A DNA stretch of 64,000 bases from Actinophytocola sp050699935 (lineage in GTDB: Bacteria; Actinomycetota; Actinomycetes; Mycobacteriales; Pseudonocardiaceae), in assembly GCF_050699935.1 (NCBI RefSeq), contig NZ_JBOHGB010000021.1, forward strand, positions 1 through 64,000. Reading direction: 5' to 3'. The position numbers and the translations under genes were made by a program. Positions within the stretch are counted from its first letter, which is position 1. Each line of letters opens with the position of its first letter. The notes beneath the pieces were generated by a model. It was not told where the DNA came from, searched no databases, and saw nothing but the letters and a program-made list of their open reading frames with translations. Below are positions 25,059-32,898 of this stretch, in pieces.

Positions 25059-27002
25059 GTGAGCAACACTGATCTGCTGGGTAGCGAATCCACAAATGGC
25101 ACGGTCGAAGCCGCACCCGCGGCGGAGACCGATGCCACGCCACGCACCAGTGCAAACGGGGGTACGACCAAGCGACGCGCCGGCCTGTCGGGCATGGTGC
25201 TCGCCGAGCTTCGCGAACTCGCCGGACAGCTGGGCATCACCGGCACGGCGGGAATGCGTAAGGGGGACCTGATCGCCGCGATCAAGGAGCGGCAAGGCAG
25301 TTCGTCCGGCGGTGCACAGGAGCGTGCCGTGACCGACTCGGGACGTGGTTCGAAGACTGGTTCGGAGACACTGCCGCTCGGCATCGAGTCCGAGCGTGCG
25401 ACCCCGGCCGAGAAGCCGGAGAAGCCCGCGACGGACAAGCCGGCCGAGTCCGGCGCGCCCGCCGAGCAGGCCGGCGGGGAGACCGGTGAGGACGGTGGCC
25501 GCCGCGAGGGCGGTCGGCGTCGGCGCGGGTCCGGCCGTGCGGCCGGCAGCCCGGACACCGAGCAGCGCGACGACAAGCGCGAGGACAAGCGCGAGGAAGG
25601 CAAGCGGGACAACGACCGCGGCGGGGACCGGGGTGAGCGGAACCAGGAACGCCAGGGTGGCGGCCGGGACCGCAACCAGGGCGGCCGCAACCAGGGCGGG
25701 CGCAACAACGACCGCAACAACGACCGCAACAACGACCGCGACAACGGGCCGGACGACGACGACGAGGAGGGCGGCCGCCGTCGTGGCCGGCGCTTCCGAG
25801 ACCGTCGTCGCCGCGGCGGTGGCGGCCGGGGCGATTCGCCGGACACCGAGGTGCGCGAGGACGACGTCCTGCTGCCCGTCGCCGGCGTGCTCGACGTGCT
25901 CGAGAACTACGCGTTCGTGCGGACCTCGGGCTACCTGTCCGGGCCCAACGACGTCTACGTCTCGCTCTCGCTCGTGCGCAAGTACGGCCTTCGCCGCGGC
26001 GATGCGATCACCGGCATGGTGCGCCAGCCGCGTGAGGGCGAGCAGCAGCGGCAGAAGTTCAACCCGCTGGTGCGCGTGGAGACGATCAACGGGCTCGACC
26101 CGGAGCAGGCGAGGAACCGTGCCGAGTTCACCAAGCTGACTCCGCTCTACCCCAACGAGCGGCTGCGCCTGGAGACCGAGTCGCACATCCTCACCACGCG
26201 CGTCATCGACCTGGTGATGCCGGTGGGCAAGGGGCAGCGTGCGCTGATCGTCTCGCCGCCGAAGGCCGGCAAGACCATGGTCCTGCAGGCCATCGCGAAC
26301 GCGATCACCACGAACAACCCCGAGGTCTACCTGATGGTCGTGCTCGTGGACGAACGGCCGGAAGAGGTCACCGACATGCAGCGATCGGTGAAGGGCGAGG
26401 TCATCGCCTCGACCTTCGACCGCCCGCCGTCGGACCACACCACGGTCGCGGAGCTGTCCATCGAGCGGGCCAAGCGCCTGGTCGAGATGGGCCACGACGT
26501 GGTCGTGCTGCTCGACTCGATCACCCGGCTCGGCCGCGCTTACAACCTGGCCGCGCCCGCGTCCGGGCGGATCCTGTCCGGTGGTGTCGACTCGACCGCG
26601 CTCTTCCCACCGAAGCGGTTCCTCGGCGCGGCGCGCAACATCGAGGACGGCGGCTCGCTGACGATCTTCGCCACCGCACTGGTGGAAACCGGGTCGGCGG
26701 GTGACACGGTGATCTTCGAGGAGTTCAAGGGCACTGGTAACGCCGAGCTGAAGCTGGACCGCAAGATCGCGGACAAGCGGACCTTCCCGGCCGTGGACGT
26801 CGACCTGTCCAGCACCCGCAAGGAGGAGCTGCTGCTCTCGCCGGACGAGCTCGCGGTCACCGTGAAACTCCGCCGCGTGTTGCACGCGCTGGACAACCAG
26901 CAGGCCATCGACCTGCTGCTGACCCAGCTGCGCAAGACCCGCACGAACATCGAGTTCCTCATGCAGGTGGCCAAGAACACGCCAACGGTCAATGACGACT
27001 AA
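25059..27002 (+). CDS. rho: Transcription termination factor Rho
   Basis: The 647-residue RNA helicase ends transcription of untranslated RNA. An N-terminal Rho SAP-like domain (GMVLAELRELAGQLGITG) is followed by a large charged insertion (about residues 70-260) rich in Arg, Asn, Asp and Gly, with repeated NNDR and NQGGR units. Then come the cold-shock RNA-binding domain (VAGVLDVLENYAFVRTSGYL) and the RecA-like ATPase with Walker A PPKAGKTM (about 401) and VVVLLDSITRLGRAYN. The insertion is typical of high-GC Gram-positive Rho and gives extra RNA binding. GTG 25059 has no strong ribosome site. It matches the rho position in M. tuberculosis. Confidence 0.96.
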   Translation: MSNTDLLGSESTNGTVEAAPAAETDATPRTSANGGTTKRRAGLSGMVLAELRELAGQLGITGTAGMRKGDLIAAIKERQGSSSGGAQERAVTDSGRGSKTGSETLPLGIESERATPAEKPEKPATDKPAESGAPAEQAGGETGEDGGRREGGRRRRGSGRAAGSPDTEQRDDKREDKREEGKRDNDRGGDRGERNQERQGGGRDRNQGGRNQGGRNNDRNNDRNNDRDNGPDDDDEEGGRRRGRRFRDRRRRGGGGRGDSPDTEVREDDVLLPVAGVLDVLENYAFVRTSGYLSGPNDVYVSLSLVRKYGLRRGDAITGMVRQPREGEQQRQKFNPLVRVETINGLDPEQARNRAEFTKLTPLYPNERLRLETESHILTTRVIDLVMPVGKGQRALIVSPPKAGKTMVLQAIANAITTNNPEVYLMVVLVDERPEEVTDMQRSVKGEVIASTFDRPPSDHTTVAELSIERAKRLVEMGHDVVVLLDSITRLGRAYNLAAPASGRILSGGVDSTALFPPKRFLGAARNIEDGGSLTIFATALVETGSAGDTVIFEEFKGTGNAELKLDRKIADKRTFPAVDVDLSSTRKEELLLSPDELAVTVKLRRVLHALDNQQAIDLLLTQLRKTRTNIEFLMQVAKNTPTVNDD

Positions 27003-27427
27003 GGCTGACGACTGAGCTCACGCTCGTCGTCATCGGCATCGGCCTGCCGGCACAGGATCACGAGCGTGACCAGTGCCGGCAGGCCGACCGCTATCGCGGC
27101 CCAGGTCGGGATCGCCGGCCCGCCGAGCAGCAGGCCGGCGACGAAGATCGCGGTGGGGTAGGCGATCCGCAGGCAGCGGCGCCGGCAGTTCGGCCAGTGG
27201 GCCGGGTGCACGTCGATGAGCGCCGTCACCGCCGCGGCGGCGCCGCACAGGGCACTGGACAGCGTCGCCTGCCATTGCGCGTCGATGAGCACCCGCAGCA
27301 CGGCGACCAGGCCGAGGACGGCGGCCGTGAAGAGGATCGGGATGGCCAGCCAGGCACGCAAGGAAAGCGGCCGGCCGGACAGGTCGAGGGGGCCGGGCAG
27401 CACCCCAGCAGTGTGTCCGCGGTCCAT
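26999..27427 (-). CDS. Small hypothetical membrane protein
   Basis: This is a 142-residue protein with about four hydrophobic helices (LAIPILFTAAVLGLVAVLRV, LSSALCGAAAAVTALI, IAYPTAIFVAGLLLGG, TWAAIAVGLPALVTLVIL). It converges on rho and overlaps the rho stop by 4 bases. There is no recognisable family motif and the ribosome site before ATG 27427 is weak. Orderly hydrophobic segments and a small loop set argue that it is real, but it could be a spurious frame. Confidence 0.5.
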   Translation of the reverse strand: MDRGHTAGVLPGPLDLSGRPLSLRAWLAIPILFTAAVLGLVAVLRVLIDAQWQATLSSALCGAAAAVTALIDVHPAHWPNCRRRCLRIAYPTAIFVAGLLLGGPAIPTWAAIAVGLPALVTLVILCRQADADDDERELSRQP

Positions 27428-27629
27428 GTACTCGATCGGGTGACATCGGTGAGTGTGCGACCAAGTGCGGCGGGCAGCCGCTCACGGACGACGAGCGGTC
27501 GGAATACGGCCCGAGCGGGGCGCGTTGAAGACTTCGCCAGGTCATCTGGCAAACTGTTGGGTCGAGTCCCGGCTCCGGTTCACCCCGAACGAACGGGGAC
27601 CCGGCGGCCACTGAGAAAGGGCAAGATCT

Positions 27630-27848
27630 GTGAAGACCGGTATCCACCCCGAGTACGTCGTGACCGAGGTCGTCTGCGGCTGTGGGAACAAGTTCACCAC
27701 GCACAGCACGAAGAAGTCGGGCAGCATCCACGTCGAGATCTGCTCGAACTGCCACCCGTTCTACACGGGCAAGCAGAAGATCCTCGACACCGGCGGCCGG
27801 GTCGCCCGCTTCGAGGCTCGCTACGGCAAGCGGCAGAAGTCCAAGTAG
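27630..27848 (+). CDS. rpmE: 50S ribosomal protein L31
   Basis: The 72-residue ribosomal protein has the zinc-binding cysteines of the C-plus form: CGCGN near residue 16 and CSNCHPF near 38, with the end KILDTGGRVARFEARYGKR. It joins the large subunit near the central protuberance. The GTG start follows AGAAAGGG. It lies between rho and prfA as in M. tuberculosis. The zinc-containing form suggests it is used in zinc-replete conditions. Confidence 0.95.
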   Translation: MKTGIHPEYVVTEVVCGCGNKFTTHSTKKSGSIHVEICSNCHPFYTGKQKILDTGGRVARFEARYGKRQKSK

Positions 27849-27872
27849 CTTCGCGTTCGGCGCCTACCCGAC

Positions 27873-27940
27873 GAGGCCTGTTCAAAACACTCCGGTTCGT
27901 CGACCTCTTCGCACCTGGTCGACAGTTTTGAATTGGCCTC
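27873..27940. terminator. Large inverted repeat between rpmE and prfA
   Basis: GAGGCC-TG-TTCAAAAC (27873-27888) is mirrored by GTTTTGAA-TT-GGCCTC (27925-27940), and inside them GTCGAC (27899) pairs with GTCGAC (27918). The full structure is a 68-base hairpin with three paired blocks. It may terminate rpmE or attenuate entry into prfA; lack of a U-tract leaves the role open. Confidence 0.55.
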
Positions 27941-27989
27941 GGCCGTGTCGGGTGGGCGCCGTTTTGTGTCTTCCGGAGAGGAGGCCGCC

Positions 27990-29063
27990 GTGGACTCGTC
28001 GGCACTCGGTGAGCTGGTGAGCGAGTACGCCGAACTGGAGCGGGCGCTCGCCGACCCGGCCGTGCACGGTGACCAGGACCGAGCCCGCCGGCTCGGCCGT
28101 CGCTACGCCGAGCTGACCCCGACCGTGCGGACGCTGCGCGAGCTGGAGTCGGTGCGCGACGACCTGGCCGCGGCGCGTGAGCTGGCTGCCGAGGACGAGA
28201 CGTTCGCCGTGGAGGCCGAGTCGCTGGCGGAGCGGGTGCCGGCGCTCGAGGCCAGGCTGACCGAGCTGCTGGCGCCGCGCGACCCGCACGACGGCTCGGA
28301 CCTGCTGATGGAGATCAAGTCGGGGGAGGGCGGCGAGGAGTCGGCGCTGTTCGCCGGCGATCTGCTGCGGATGTACCTGCGCTACGCGGAGCGGCACGGC
28401 TGGCGGGCCGAGGTCCTGGACGGCACGGAGACCGAGCTGGGCGGGTACAAGGACGTCACGGTCGCGGTCAAGAGCCGAGCCGCCACACCGGACGGCGTGT
28501 GGTCGCGGCTGAAGTTCGAGGGCGGCGTGCACCGGGTGCAGCGCGTGCCGGTCACCGAGTCGCAGGGCCGGATCCACACGTCGGCGGCCGGTGTGCTCGT
28601 GTACCCGGACGTCGAGGACGTCGAGGTCGAGGTCGACGAGAAGGATCTGCGGGTCGACGTGTTCCGGTCGTCGGGCAAGGGCGGCCAGAGCGTGAACACG
28701 ACCGACTCGGCGGTGCGGATCACCCACCTGCCGACCGGGATCGTGGTGTCCTGCCAGAACGAGCGGTCGCAGCTGCAGAACAAGACCCGCGCCATGCAGG
28801 TGCTGCGCGCCCGGCTGGTGGCGATGGCCGAGGAGGAGGCGGCGAAGCAGGCCGCGGACACCCGGCGCAGCCAGGTCCGTACGGTCGACCGGTCCGAGCG
28901 GGTGCGCACGTACAACTTCCCGGAGAACCGGATCTCCGACCACCGGGTCAACTACAAGGCGTACAACCTGGACCAGGTCCTGGACGGCGACCTGGACGGC
29001 GTCCTCGACGCCCTCGCCGCCGCCGATCGCGACGAGCGCCTCTCCGCGCACCAGTCGGCCTGA
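27990..29063 (+). CDS. prfA: Peptide chain release factor 1
   Basis: The 357-residue RF1 ends translation at UAA and UAG. It has the peptidyl-hydrolysis motif GGQ in SSGKGGQSVNTTDSAVRI (about residues 231-233) and the stop-codon recognition PxT motif as PVT in RVPVTESQGRIHTSA (about 187-189), which marks it as RF1 and not RF2. GTG 27990 follows GGAGAGGAGG. The following gene, prmC, encodes the methylase for the GGQ glutamine. Confidence 0.96.
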   Translation: MDSSALGELVSEYAELERALADPAVHGDQDRARRLGRRYAELTPTVRTLRELESVRDDLAAARELAAEDETFAVEAESLAERVPALEARLTELLAPRDPHDGSDLLMEIKSGEGGEESALFAGDLLRMYLRYAERHGWRAEVLDGTETELGGYKDVTVAVKSRAATPDGVWSRLKFEGGVHRVQRVPVTESQGRIHTSAAGVLVYPDVEDVEVEVDEKDLRVDVFRSSGKGGQSVNTTDSAVRITHLPTGIVVSCQNERSQLQNKTRAMQVLRARLVAMAEEEAAKQAADTRRSQVRTVDRSERVRTYNFPENRISDHRVNYKAYNLDQVLDGDLDGVLDALAAADRDERLSAHQSA

Positions 29064-29128
29064 TCCCGCGTGCCCAACGAGGCTCGTGGCTCCGGCCGCC
29101 GCGAGCGTGGGTGTGCGAGGGTGAGCCG

Positions 29129-29992
29129 GTGACCCGACAGCCGCTGCGCCTCGCCGTGCTCGAGGCCGAGCGCATCCTCGCCGCCGCCGGTGTGGCGTCG
29201 CCGCGCGTGGACGCGGAGCTGATCGCCGCGCACGTGCTCGGTGTGGAGCGGGGCACGCTGCCGCTCGTGCCGCTGGTCGACCCGCAGGTGATCGACGCGA
29301 TCGGCCAGCTCGTGCACCGCCGGGCCACGCGGGTGCCGCTGCAGCACCTGCTCGGCCAGGCGGCCATGGGCGGCATCGCCGTCGAGGTCGGCGTCGGTGT
29401 GTTCGTGCCGCGGCCGGAGACCGAGCTGCTCCTCGAGTGGGGCCTCGGCGAGCTCAAGGATGTCGCCGATCCGCTCGTCGTCGACCTGTGCACCGGCTCG
29501 GGCGTGCTCGCGCTGGCGTTCGCCCACGAGCGGCCGGATGCCACCGTGCACGCCGTCGACGTGGACAGCTCGGCGCTGGCCTGGGCCCGGCGCAACGCCG
29601 ACACCCGCGCCGCGGCGGGGGACCGGCCGGTCACGCTGCACAAGGGCGACGTCGCCGAGCCCGCGCTGCTCGCGGACCTGGAGGGCCGGGTCGACCTGCT
29701 CGTGTGCAACCCGCCGTACGTGCCGGTGGGCACCGAGGTGCCGCCGGAGGTGGGGGAGCACGACCCGTTCCGCGCCGTGTTCGCGCCCGGGGACGGGCTC
29801 GCGGTGATCCGCCACGTGGTGGCCGCGGCCGCGCGGCTGCTCGGGCCGGGCGGCCGCTTCGCGATGGAGCACGACGACTCACAGGCGGCGTCGGTGCCCG
29901 CGTTGGTCGCGGCGCGCCGGGTGCTGACCGACGTGGCGGACCACCGGGACCTCGCGGGCCTGCCGCGTTTCGTCACCGCCTGGCACGTCTGA
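29129..29992 (+). CDS. prmC: Release factor glutamine methyltransferase
   Basis: The 287-residue SAM enzyme methylates the glutamine of the GGQ motif of release factors. It shows the N-terminal helical domain, the SAM site VVDLCTGSGVLALAFA and the catalytic NPPY motif LLVCNPPYVPVG (about residues 193-196). GTG 29129 gives the usual start (MTRQPLRLAVLEAERIL). It directly follows its substrate gene prfA. Confidence 0.95.
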   Translation: MTRQPLRLAVLEAERILAAAGVASPRVDAELIAAHVLGVERGTLPLVPLVDPQVIDAIGQLVHRRATRVPLQHLLGQAAMGGIAVEVGVGVFVPRPETELLLEWGLGELKDVADPLVVDLCTGSGVLALAFAHERPDATVHAVDVDSSALAWARRNADTRAAAGDRPVTLHKGDVAEPALLADLEGRVDLLVCNPPYVPVGTEVPPEVGEHDPFRAVFAPGDGLAVIRHVVAAAARLLGPGGRFAMEHDDSQAASVPALVAARRVLTDVADHRDLAGLPRFVTAWHV

Positions 29993-30030
29993 TCCGCCGG
30001 GTCCACCGACGGACGGAGGTGCGCGGACAG

Positions 30031-30417
30031 ATGAGCGAGAACGATCCGCATATCCACGTGGAGCGGAATGTCGCGCGGACCGACGCCGGCGTCCGCGACA
30101 TGATCGCGTCGACATTCGGCCTCGCGGCCGACTCCCCGAGCGTCGTCACCACCGGGTGCGGCATAGCGGTTCCCTACGCGATGACCTCCCCGCGCCCGGG
30201 GAGCATCACCTGCCTGGCGTGCCAGGAACACGCCCACCGCGAGCACCTGCGCTTCGCCGAGCAGGTCGAACGCCTGGGTGGGATGCCGGGCGTGAACGTC
30301 ACCGGCGAGGAGGCGGCCAAGGTCGCGCAGTGGCACCGGGACCGCGCGGCGAGGTTCTCCGGCTGGCGCGCCCCGCGGCCGTGCTACGGGCGGGAGTGCG
30401 CCACCATCTCGTCGTAG
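30031..30417 (+). CDS. Hypothetical protein with CxxC motif
   Basis: This is a 128-residue soluble protein I do not recognise. Notable parts are the start MSENDPHIHVERNVARTD, a CLACQEHAHREHL segment that could bind a metal (CxxC with nearby histidines) and a tail with two more cysteines (PRPCYGRECATISS). The ATG at 30031 follows GGACGGAGG. It comes 38 bases after prmC and runs into the convergent gene at 30384, overlapping by 34 bases. Good ribosome site and codon use suggest it is real. Confidence 0.6.
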   Translation: MSENDPHIHVERNVARTDAGVRDMIASTFGLAADSPSVVTTGCGIAVPYAMTSPRPGSITCLACQEHAHREHLRFAEQVERLGGMPGVNVTGEEAAKVAQWHRDRAARFSGWRAPRPCYGRECATISS

Positions 30418-31022
30418 ATCGGCCGCATCCGTGACCACCCCTCGTCGGGCCCGGACGCGAAGATGAAGTACTCGGTGCCGTCGACGAGCCAGTACAGCGC
30501 GCGGACGTGCTGCACGCCGCTGCCGTCGTGGTGCTCGTACTCCCACTCGATCGCCGGATGGCCGCCGTAGGTCGCCCGGCTCAGGCCGAGGCGCTCGTAG
30601 CCGGTCGTGCGCTCGGCGAACAGCGTCTCGGACGTGAGGTGCAGCCGCTCGATGTCGGTCGACGCGGCCGGTGCGCCGCCGTAGCCGAGGGCGCGGCCGG
30701 CGTCGGACGGGTCGGACGCCCGCATCGCGCCCGGCCCGCCGGCCCGTGCTATCCGCCAGCCGACCGGGATCACGGTCTGGATCTCCGCCGGGCCGGACAC
30801 GTGGCGGAAGCCCCGCGGCGGCGGACGTGTCGTGGCCGGAGTGCGCGCGCCCTCGTCCGCGACGTAGGTCGGCGAGGACGGCTCGGGGCTCGCGGCCGAC
30901 GGAACCTGTGGCCGCATCAGCAGTGCCGCACCGAGCACCGTGCTGACCACGACGTACCCCGCCGCACAACAGACCGCCAGCCACCTCGTGCTCAGCGACC
31001 GCACGCTAGCCACCAATTTCAC
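30384..31022 (-). CDS. Hypothetical membrane-anchored extracytoplasmic protein
   Basis: The 212-residue protein has one N-terminal transmembrane helix (WLAVCCAAGYVVVSTVLGAA), a Pro/Ser/Thr-rich linker (about residues 40-70) and an outside domain with VIPVGWRIARAGG, ALGYGGAP, HPAIEWEYEHHDGSGVQH and ALYWLVDGTEYFIFASGP. That order (GW..., E..H..., WEY..., Y.F..) is seen in extracellular sensor-like domains of actinobacterial membrane proteins and some protein kinases. No catalytic site is visible. The GTG start at 31022 has a weak ribosome site. Confidence 0.65.
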   Translation of the reverse strand: MKLVASVRSLSTRWLAVCCAAGYVVVSTVLGAALLMRPQVPSAASPEPSSPTYVADEGARTPATTRPPPRGFRHVSGPAEIQTVIPVGWRIARAGGPGAMRASDPSDAGRALGYGGAPAASTDIERLHLTSETLFAERTTGYERLGLSRATYGGHPAIEWEYEHHDGSGVQHVRALYWLVDGTEYFIFASGPDEGWSRMRPIYDEMVAHSRP

Positions 31023-31080
31023 CTATCACTACCCCCCGACACGGGTGTACTGAGAGTAACGTGCCGGCGGGGGTGATCCA

Positions 31081-31902
31081 ATGCTTCGCGCGTGGCAGGA
31101 CGTGATCGTCAAGTGGCGGCTGGTGCCCGACGACCTTCCGGACTGGGACGTCGCGGGTCGCGAGCAGGCGTATTCGGCCAGGTCAGCCCTGCTCGACGGC
31201 CGCCTGGACGAGGCGCTGGAGAGGTTCGATGCCGCGGCCCGGCTGCGTGATCATCCGCTCGACCAGGTGGGGATCGGTGACGTGTATCTCGCGCGCGGCA
31301 AGTGGCGCACGGCGGAGGAGCACTACCGCCGGGCGCTGCCCGCCGGCGGGGTCGCGGCGTTGCTGGCCAAGCTCGGCATCGGCCAGGTGCTGATCGGCGA
31401 GGGCCGGGCCACCGCCTCGATCGCCGACCTGGAGCACCTCGTCGCCGACCGGCCGCAGGATCCGACGTTGCGGTACTACCTCGCGAGCGCCTGGTTCTCG
31501 GTGGCCGAGCAGAGCCGCTCCCGCACCGCCGACGACACCCTGGTGATCACGAGCGAGCAGCAGCTGCTGATCTGCGAGCAGGCGGCCGAGCGGATCCTGT
31601 CCCTGGAGGTCGACGACACCGAGCTCGACCGCGGCGCGGAGCAACTGCGGGGCGAGGTCGCGTTGGGCCGTCGGTGGACCTGGGCGCCGGAGGGGATCGC
31701 GGTCAGCCTGGCCGTGCTGGTCGTCGCGATGGGACTGATCACGGTCGTCGCCGGCGGGCTGATGGGCAGCCCGGCCCTGGTGATCGCCGGCGTCGTGCTG
31801 GGGGCCCTGTTGCTGTTCGTGATCGTGTGGCGCTTCCGCCGGCAGACCTGGCGCCGCCGCGCCGACGAGATGGCCCCACGGATCACCCGGCCCGGGGTCT
31901 AA
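31081..31902 (+). CDS. TPR-repeat membrane protein
   Basis: The 273-residue protein has an N-terminal soluble part with TPR-like helices (ALLDGRLDEALERFDAAARL, GKWRTAEEHYRRALPAGG, LRYYLASAWFSVAEQSRS) and a C-terminal pair of transmembrane helices (GIAVSLAVLVVAMGLITVVA, ALVIAGVVLGALLLFVIVWR) with a basic tail. It probably works as a membrane-tied scaffold facing the cytoplasm. GGGGGTGATCC precedes ATG 31081. Sua5 follows 10 bases later, so the two may be co-transcribed. Confidence 0.7.
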   Translation: MLRAWQDVIVKWRLVPDDLPDWDVAGREQAYSARSALLDGRLDEALERFDAAARLRDHPLDQVGIGDVYLARGKWRTAEEHYRRALPAGGVAALLAKLGIGQVLIGEGRATASIADLEHLVADRPQDPTLRYYLASAWFSVAEQSRSRTADDTLVITSEQQLLICEQAAERILSLEVDDTELDRGAEQLRGEVALGRRWTWAPEGIAVSLAVLVVAMGLITVVAGGLMGSPALVIAGVVLGALLLFVIVWRFRRQTWRRRADEMAPRITRPGV

Positions 31903-31912
31903 GGTTTCGCCC

Positions 31913-32563
31913 GTGAGTGTGGTGTACGACTGCGGCAAGGAACCCGACCGTGCGGACGGGCTGGCCGCCGCCGCGAGCGCGGTGCGGGCCGGTCGGCTCG
32001 TGGTCATGCCGACCGACACCGTGTACGGCATCGGGGCGGACGCGTTCTCCTCGACCGCGGTGAAGGCGTTGCTGGCGGCCAAGAACCGCGGCCCGGACAT
32101 GCCGGTCGGCGTGCTCGTCGGCTCGTGGTCGACGATCGACGGCCTCGTGCTGTCCGTGCCGCAGCCGGCCCGGGCGCTGATCGAGGCGTTCTGGCCGGGC
32201 GACCTGTCGATCGTGTTGCCACACGCGCCGTCGCTGTCCTGGGACCTCGGCCGCAGCCACGGCACCGTCATGATCCGGATGCCGCTGCACCCGGTGGCGA
32301 TCGAGCTGCTCCGCGACGTCGGCCCGATGGCGGTGTCGAGCGCGAACCGCTCCGGGCACCCGCCGGCCGTGAACGCCGGCGAGGCACGTGATCAGCTCGG
32401 CGAGTCGGTCGCGGTCTACCTCGACGGCGGCCCGTCGGGGGAGCCGGTGCCCTCCACCATCGTCGACCTGTCCGGCGACGAGCCGGTCGTGGTGCGCGAG
32501 GGCGCGGTCAGCGTCGCCGCCGTGTCCGAGGTGATCGGCACCGAGGTCCGGACCGCCGGGTAA
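31913..32563 (+). CDS. L-threonylcarbamoyladenylate synthase (Sua5/YciO/YrdC family)
   Basis: The 216-residue enzyme makes threonylcarbamoyl-AMP from threonine, bicarbonate and ATP for the t6A modification of tRNA. It has the family signatures VVMPTDTVYGIGADAF, AAKNRGPDMPVGVLV, WPGDLSIVLP, RMPLHPVAIELL and the SSANRSGHPPA motif. The short length indicates a TsaC/YrdC-type protein without the extra Sua5 domain. It corresponds to M. tuberculosis Rv1301, which also lies between hemK/prmC and rfe/wecA. Confidence 0.92.
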   Translation: MSVVYDCGKEPDRADGLAAAASAVRAGRLVVMPTDTVYGIGADAFSSTAVKALLAAKNRGPDMPVGVLVGSWSTIDGLVLSVPQPARALIEAFWPGDLSIVLPHAPSLSWDLGRSHGTVMIRMPLHPVAIELLRDVGPMAVSSANRSGHPPAVNAGEARDQLGESVAVYLDGGPSGEPVPSTIVDLSGDEPVVVREGAVSVAAVSEVIGTEVRTAG

Positions 32564-32631
32564 CCGGCGTGACGCTCGGCCGGTAGGGATACTGACGTAC
32601 GGATTGTTCAACCCACGAAAGGAAGTCCTTG

Positions 32632-32808
32632 ATGCCGGTCGACAAGAAGCGTCGTTCGTTCCGCATGCTCGCCGTCCTGGCCGCGATGTTCGCCACGCTC
32701 GTGCTCGCCGCGTGCAACGACAGCGAGGGGGATGACGACGGTGACGACGACGAGGACGACGAGGGCATGCGCGCCCGGCCGGCGGTTGTCCTGACCGTGG
32801 CCGGCTGA
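32632..32808 (+). CDS. Small acidic lipoprotein
   Basis: This 58-residue product has a lipoprotein signal: KKRRSFRM basic start, hydrophobic segment and lipobox VLAAC with the cysteine near residue 28. The mature part is a short run of Asp/Glu (NDSEGDDDGDDDEDDEG) and a short tail. GAAAGGAAG lies 6 bases before ATG 32632. The DNA after the stop is a dispersed repeat, so the tail may be a truncated form of a longer protein. Its function is unknown. Confidence 0.6.
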   Translation: MPVDKKRRSFRMLAVLAAMFATLVLAACNDSEGDDDGDDDEDDEGMRARPAVVLTVAG

Positions 32809-32820
32809 CGCCGGTCCGGA

Positions 32821-32857
32821 GCGTCGGACTCGCGGGTCTGGAGCGGTGGACGCGCGG
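32821..32857. repeat. Copy of the GGACTCGCGGG dispersed repeat before glyA
   Basis: GCGTCGGACTCGCGGGTCTG continues with GAGCGGTGGACGCGCGG; its core GGACTCGCGGGT is the complement of the units repeated at 21135-21251. Confidence 0.5.
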
Positions 32858-32898
32858 TAGCCTGGCCCGACAACAGCGCCGAGAAGAGAGCTACTGGC

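Noticed and set aside
25680..25760. Short direct repeats suggestive of a CRISPR array
   Set aside because: They are in-frame codon repeats for Asn/Arg/Asp/Gly within rho with no unique spacers.
32858..32898. A glycine riboswitch before glyA
   Set aside because: The gap is short and lacks the tandem aptamer pattern; only a dispersed repeat copy was found.
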